From Pteria penguin (Eukaryota; Mollusca; Bivalvia; Pterioida; Pteriidae), in contig CM068589.1 of the NCBI GenBank assembly GCA_035048485.1, positions 4,280,501-4,344,500 on the forward strand: a DNA stretch of 64,000 nucleotides. The letters run 5' to 3'. A program made the position numbers and the translations under genes. The notes under the pieces are model-generated. The model worked only from the letters and a program-made list of their open reading frames with translations. It ran no database searches and had not been told where the DNA came from. Of this stretch, positions 59,222-64,000 are shown piece by piece (the first letter of the stretch is position 1; each line of letters starts with the position of its first letter).

Positions 59222-60010
59222 GTGTCACAACCATACAAATGAGACATTCTTGGTGGAAAGTCATGTGTCACTACCATGCAAATGAGGCATTCCTGGTGAA
59301 TGCCATGTACCACCACACTACAGATGAGACATTCTTGGCGGAATGCCAGGTACCACCACCATACAGGTAAGACATTCATGGCGGACTGCCTTATCTCACC
59401 TCCATACAGGTGAGACATTCATGGCGGACTGCCTTATCTCACCTCCATACAGGTGAGACATTCATGGCGGACTGCCGCATCTCTCCACCATACAGGTGAG
59501 ACATTCTTGGCGGAATGTTATGTCACCACTATACAGGTGAGACATTTCTGGCAGAAAGTCATGTGTCATCATCATACGGATGTGACATTCCTCCATGTAC
59601 CACCATTTTGCATGTGACACATTCCTGGCGAAATACCATGTCCCGCCACCATACAGGTGACACATTCCTGGCGGAATACCATGTCCCGCCACCATACAGG
59701 TGACACATTCCTGGCGGAATACCATGTCCCGCCACCATACAGGTGACACATTCCTGGCGGAATGCCATGTCCCGCCACCATACAGGTGACACATTCCTGG
59801 CGGAATACCATGTCCCGCCACCATACAGGTGACACATTCCTGGCGGAATGCCATGTCCCGCCACCATACAGGTGACACATTCCTGGCCACCATACAGGTG
59901 ACACATTCCTGGCCACCATACAGGTGACACATTCCTGGCCACCATACAGGTGACACATTCCTGGCCACCATACAGGTGACACATTCCTGGCGGAATACCA
60001 TGTGTCACTA
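59222..60010. repeat. Minisatellite, 43-47-bp unit plus a 26-bp deleted version, about 19 copies
   Basis: Unit contains ACATTCCTGGCGGAATACCA then TGTCCCGCCACCATACAGGT. Between 59870 and 59985 a shortened unit (ACATTCCTGGCCACCATACA…) repeats four times, so a deleted unit was itself amplified. Spurious ORFs on both strands. Confidence 0.93.
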
Positions 60011-60257
60011 CCGTATCATCATCATTATTTTCGTCATCTTCATCATCATCATTATTTTATTTTACCGCCTGTCTTTTCTAAAAAAAAGACAAATATTTCG
60101 ATCTATCTTTCATTGTGGATTGCTCTAACAAGCGAATTACTATATCCACGTGCACATGCCACAGTGGCAGTTGCCACACACACAACATTTGCAAGGTACA
60201 TAATTTAAGTGTAACTACTATGAACGATGTAGAATGCCTTGTGATCAGTAATTGCTC

Positions 60258-60900
60258 AAAATATACCGGGAACATAATCTGTATAATATACCTGGAGTAT
60301 AATCTCTGTATATTACCGGGAACAAAATCTGTATAATATATCGGGAGCATAATCTGTACAATATACCGGGAGCATATTCTGTATAATATACCGGGAACAT
60401 AATCTGTATAATATACCGGGGAATATAATTTGTATAATATACCGGGAGCATAATCTGTATAATATACCGGGAACAAAATCTCTATAATATACCGGGAGCA
60501 TAATCTGTATAATATACCGGGAACATAATTTGTATAATATACCGGGAACATAATTTGTATAATATACCGGGAACATAATCTGTATAATATACCGGGAATA
60601 TAATCTGTATAATATACCGGGAACATAATATGTATAATATACCGGGAGCATAATCTGTATAATATACCGGGAACAAAATCTGTATAATACACTGGGAACA
60701 TAATTTGTATAATATACCGGGAACAAAATCTGTATAATATACCGGGAACAAAATCTGTATAATACACTGGGAACATAATCTGTATAATATACCGGGAACA
60801 TAATCTGTATAATATACTGGAACATGAACTGTATAACATACCAGGAGCATAATCTGTATAATATACCGGGAACATAATCAGTATAATATACCGGAAACAT
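60258..60900. repeat. Minisatellite, 25-bp unit, about 26 copies
   Basis: Unit AATATACCGGGAACATAATC then TGTAT. With a 25-bp period every third unit returns to frame, so three overlapping spurious minus-strand ORFs appear. Confidence 0.95.
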
Positions 60901-61158
60901 GTGCTGTTAAAGTAATATTGTGCTCCACGAAGCAATATGAAGAGGTGGGCGTAGTATGAGGGAAAGAAAGAAGCGACAAGAGGGGGAGATAACAGAGAGA
61001 GAGGGGGGGGGGGGGATGGGGGAGGTGGAGAAAAAGGGATTGTTGTGAAAGAAGGAAGAAAGTTATAAACCCCTCCCATTCCCGTTTTTCATCCGTTTCC
61101 TCAGAAATTATGTCAACGTTGTCACTGCCAACATGTTAAATCCCTACAATAGACCAAC

Positions 61159-61425
61159 GGACATACACAAATATTTTTAAAAAGGTGTGAATGGACATAC
61201 ACTAAAATTGTCCTAAACATGTGTAAATGGACATTCATAAATATTGTCAAAAAAGTGTGAAAACGGGCATACACATATATTGTCAAAAATTGTGTAAACG
61301 GGCATACACAAATATTTTTAAAAGGTGTGTAAACGGGCATGGACAAATTTTGTCAAAAACGTGTGTAAACGGGTATACACAAATATTGTCAAAATTTGTT
61401 TAAACGGGCACACACATTCATTGTC
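61159..61425. repeat. Minisatellite, about 34-bp unit, 8 copies
   Basis: Unit near GGGCATACACAAATATTGTC then AAAAATGTGTAAAC. Confidence 0.9.
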
Positions 61426-61544
61426 AAAGTAGAGTGTTCATATAGTATAGTAAACCGCTAAACTGCTCGGACTTTTTTGTGCGCTTAGAAGAGAAATAAT
61501 AAACCATTCATGAATTATGACATATATAACATCAAATAGTGAAA

Positions 61545-61745
61545 AAAGTAGGTCTTAAAGGTGGGCCCGTAAACCGGTTAACCACACCATTTGTTTGGCT
61601 TTTGTCAAATTAAATGACCGTCCTAAGTCGGTATCGTAATTGCACTACAATCAAATATTTTTGTAATGTGTTAAATGTTCTATTATATTATTTATATTCA
61701 TGTATTGTATAGCTCCATGGTGACTTCTGCCACATAACTGAGCCG
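61545..61745 (+). mobile_element. Dispersed repeat, copy 2 (unclassified)
   Basis: Partner of 12436-12690: GTAAACCGGTTAACCACACC, GTCCTAAGTCGGTATCGTAA and AATATTTTTGTAATGT in the same order. Confidence 0.65.
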
Positions 61746-61825
61746 GTAACTCCTCTTTTTTCTTATACAACTATACATAATTGTAGTTCATCCTAAAGGA
61801 GGTAGTATGAACGTTTGAAATATTT

Positions 61826-62079
61826 CGGACAAGCAAATTACAGTGAGCATCCAAGGTTAAAGGATAAGCCAACTGAACGTCCGAGGTTAAAGGACAAGCA
61901 AACTCAGCGTCCGAGGTTAAAGGACAAGCAAACTCAGCGTCCGAGGTTAAAGGACAAGCAAACTCAGCGTCCGAGGTTAAAGGACAAGTTAACTGAACGT
62001 CCGAGGTCAAGGGACAAGCAAACTGAGCGTCCGAGGTTAAAGGACAAGCAAACTGAGCGTCCGAAGTTAAAGGATAAGT
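61826..62079. repeat. Minisatellite, 30-bp unit, 8 copies (array A)
   Basis: Unit GTCCGAGGTTAAAGGACAAG then CAAACTGAGC. Period of ten codons gives a 97-codon spurious ORF. Confidence 0.93.
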
Positions 62080-62442
62080 CCTATGATAGATTTTGGGGAC
62101 TTTATTAGCACCAGTTATACATTATTAGGACATGCGAATAAATGCTGTTTTTTTTTCGGAAAAGGAGTGATTTTATAAAGCCAGAGTGGGCACCATAGCG
62201 GAAGCTAGAATGTGGATCTTTATATATCCTGTTTACAAATGATACAAAACTTGCTGCTTCTCAACAATGAATAAATCAAGACAATGAAAAAAAAAAAAAC
62301 CCCTCCAAACAAACAACTGCGAAAAAAAAAGTCAGAATTCTTATTTTTGTTATTTTAATTTTCTTAAATAATATTAAAAAATCTTGTTTTGAAACAGAGT
62401 TTTGTAAATTCTGTTCATTTAATTCCAAAGGGAATAAATGCT

Positions 62443-62492
62443 ATAAAAACTGTAATTCAATGCTCTTGCCAAGAGCACTGAATTACAGTTTT
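62443..62492. repeat. Perfect-type hairpin, 23-bp arms
   Basis: AAAACTGTAATTCAATGCTC… pairs with …GAGCACTGAATTACAGTTTT with one mismatch and almost no loop. No clear target duplication. Confidence 0.7.
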
Positions 62493-62567
62493 TTACAAAA
62501 TTTTGTCTTTAGCGAGTTTGTATCGCTTTCCTTCAGCATGCTAAAGCTGGCCTATATCAAATTAGAA

Positions 62568-62790
62568 AAAAAGTCATGAAAAACCAACAACACTCTACTT
62601 TTACATGAGACTTTCAAATAACCCACTGAGCGTCCGACGTTAAAGGACAAGCACACTAAGCGTCCGAGGTAAAAGGATAAACATACTGAGCTTCCGAGGT
62701 TAAAGGACAAGCAAACTGAGCAACTGAGGTTAAAGTCATGAAAAACCAACAACATTCTATTTCTACATGAGAAATAACACTTCAAAAATA
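62568..62790. repeat. Second copy of the 30-bp minisatellite, inside a 50-bp direct repeat (array B)
   Basis: 62623-62733 carries four diverged copies of the unit in array A (GTCCGACGTTAAAGGACAAG). It is flanked by AAAGTCATGAAAAACCAACA…CTA…ACATGAGA at 62570-62611 and again at 62734-62775. Confidence 0.75.
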
Positions 62791-62814
62791 TATGTCATAA
62801 AGAATAAATAATTT

Positions 62815-63367
62815 ATGATTCCGTTAATATACTGAAAAGTTCAAGAAAGTGACACAAAAATGTCTTTAAAAAAGAAAAGATCAAGCTTTTTTTTCTAATA
62901 GGATTCACTGAGAAAAAAAAAATTGAATAAAATAAAAAAACTGGTTTTTGTGTAAAATGAAATTTGAACATTTAGCCTATAGCATGTACCTATATCCAAA
63001 ACAAAAAAAAAATATATCATACAAACTCCAGAAAAAAATTATCACATGACATATTTAAATTAGTCTTGAAATAAACATTTTCAAAAAAATATAACAACTA
63101 ATATATTTTTACTGCTTCTCTGTATTGAATAAATAAGAAAGAAAAAAATGACACAAAAATTTTGGAAATGACCAAGTCCAAAAAGACGTCAAAATATTTC
63201 AGAAGGAAATCACACATAACAACACTTCTTAAGACGTCCTTCTAGATCACTCTAATTCATTCGGTTTGATAACCAATACAGTCAGTCTGAAAAAAGTTTT
63301 CCAAAGGCGGCCACCCTTTCAGGTTTATGTCATCCAGCCCAGAATCCATCCTTTCACAAATCTGGTT
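62815..63367. mobile_element. Relic related to the 20967-22645 element
   Basis: 63165-63320 shares AATGACCAAGTCCAAAAA, AACAACACTTCTT…CTTCTAGATCA and ATTCGGTTTG with the repeated blocks at 21770-21900 and 22260-22390. The flanking AT-rich part to 62815 is unclear. Confidence 0.5.
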
Positions 63368-63597
63368 AAAATTTCAACATGTATAAGGAACACAGAGAAC
63401 TTCATTCCTACCAAGTTTGATCAACATCATTCCATTACTTTTAAAGCAAGCCTCTCTCAAAGCTCATCATTACTTGCATAAAATTTTCAACATGTGTAAG
63501 GAAAACCGAGTACTTCATCTGTACCAAGTTTGATCAACATCATTCCATTATAGTTTTAAAGCAAAACTCTCTCAATGCTCATCATTAGCCAATAGTA
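63368..63597. repeat. Tandem duplication, 114-bp unit, 2 copies
   Basis: TTTCAACATGTATAAGGAA… and CCAAGTTTGATCAACATCAT recur at a spacing of 114 bp. Confidence 0.85.
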
Positions 63598-63610
63598 TAT
63601 CTCCTCCCCT

Positions 63611-64000
63611 TTTTAGTCCCCGGACAAACCGGAATATGAGACTGTCGGTTTCGCCGTCGTCCGTCCGTCTGTCCGAATAACCTTGTTGACTGAAGATAAA
63701 TGAAAACTCTGTTCTCTAGAATTATTTTAGATAAAACTTTAAAGTATTTCATTGAAACCTGGTACACTGTTCGAGTTGCATATCACAGTATTCTATAGAG
63801 AAACTGCCAGTCAGCTCTCAATCAGGTTCATGCTGTATGGCATCATATTTTCTTCTTGCCTTCTCTTCATATTGCGTATATTTCATACATTTTGATTGTT
63901 TCCCAGCCATATATTGTATACTTCTAGTACTTCTAGTAAATGTATTCAGACTATCAACCTGTTATAAATGTATGCACTGTAAAATTTGTTGAGGACGTAG
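63611..64000. mobile_element. Dispersed repeat with GTCCGTCCGTCTGTCC, cut by the window edge
   Basis: TTAGTCCCCGGACAAACCGG… then GTCGTCCGTCCGTCTGTCCG resembles the start of non-autonomous repeats common in bivalves. Its end lies beyond the window. Confidence 0.45.

Noticed and set aside
59462..60008. Three overlapping minus-strand ORFs (NVSPVWW, CVTCMVA, MCHLYGG repeats)
   Set aside because: All three frames of one minisatellite.
60078..61079. 333-codon minus-strand ORF with FPVYYTDYVPGILYRLCS repeats
   Set aside because: A 25-bp array read through three frames; the non-repeat ends show no protein character.
61815..62108. 97-codon basic ORF (RPRLKDKQTQ repeats)
   Set aside because: 30-bp array; the same unit recurs in array B without that frame.

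Overview
This window is animal nuclear DNA, most likely from a mollusc and probably a bivalve. The evidence is a large intron-split gene, no bacterial-style gene packing, and many tRNA-derived SINEs whose 3-prime ends (…GTGAAATAWTCGTGG…GACGTAAAACAATAATCAATCA) are of a mollusc type. Other dispersed repeats (the …GCTCACTTGAGCCTTCGGCTC… element and the GGCATAAA… element) are also familiar from bivalve genomes. The species cannot be named from the sequence.

One protein-coding gene dominates. A C2CD2/C2CD2L (TMEM24) homologue runs leftward from its start codon at 57909 to its stop codon at 8151. I rebuilt 15 coding exons by reading splice sites on the minus strand. Their phases chain without a break into an open frame of 746 codons plus stop, close to the roughly 700 residues of the vertebrate proteins. 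In order the product has an N-terminal membrane anchor, an SMP lipid-transfer domain (exons 1-5), a C2 domain (exons 6-10), a disordered linker, a conserved family block (exon 12) and a strongly basic, serine-rich tail (exons 14-15). By family knowledge such proteins sit in the ER, carry phosphoinositides by the SMP domain, and bind the plasma membrane through a phospho-regulated basic tail. Three splice features look regulatory: an 18-nt in-frame donor choice in C2 loop 3 (exon 8), a 29-nt candidate poison exon (20527-20555), and a weak donor at the end of exon 14.

The rest is intron and flank. Layout by position: 1-8150, downstream flank with CRE-bearing inverted-repeat elements and 52- and 31-bp arrays; 8151-57909, the gene; 57910-58330, upstream region with CCAAT, CRE and E-box motifs; 58.3-64 kb, a foldback MITE, seven minisatellite arrays and dispersed-repeat fragments.

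The introns are unusually rich in minisatellites. I count more than 30 separate arrays with mostly unrelated units of 18-114 bp, about 14-15 kb in all by my hand tally. Many have periods divisible by three, which creates long spurious ORFs on both strands. Several arrays are tied to SINEs: two sit inside SINEs, one lies between two tail-to-tail SINEs, and one is bounded by SINE pieces.

Mobile elements include about ten SINE copies or fragments, an element of about 2.4 kb with GGCC-starting inverted repeats and TAA target duplications (PIF/Harbinger-like) that contains a broken Ty3/Gypsy integrase, and three small palindromic elements with 9-10-bp target duplications (Mutator/Foldback-like). 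I found no rRNA, no intact tRNA gene and no second cellular protein gene. All coordinates, splice sites and copy counts were read by eye; nothing was aligned or searched.
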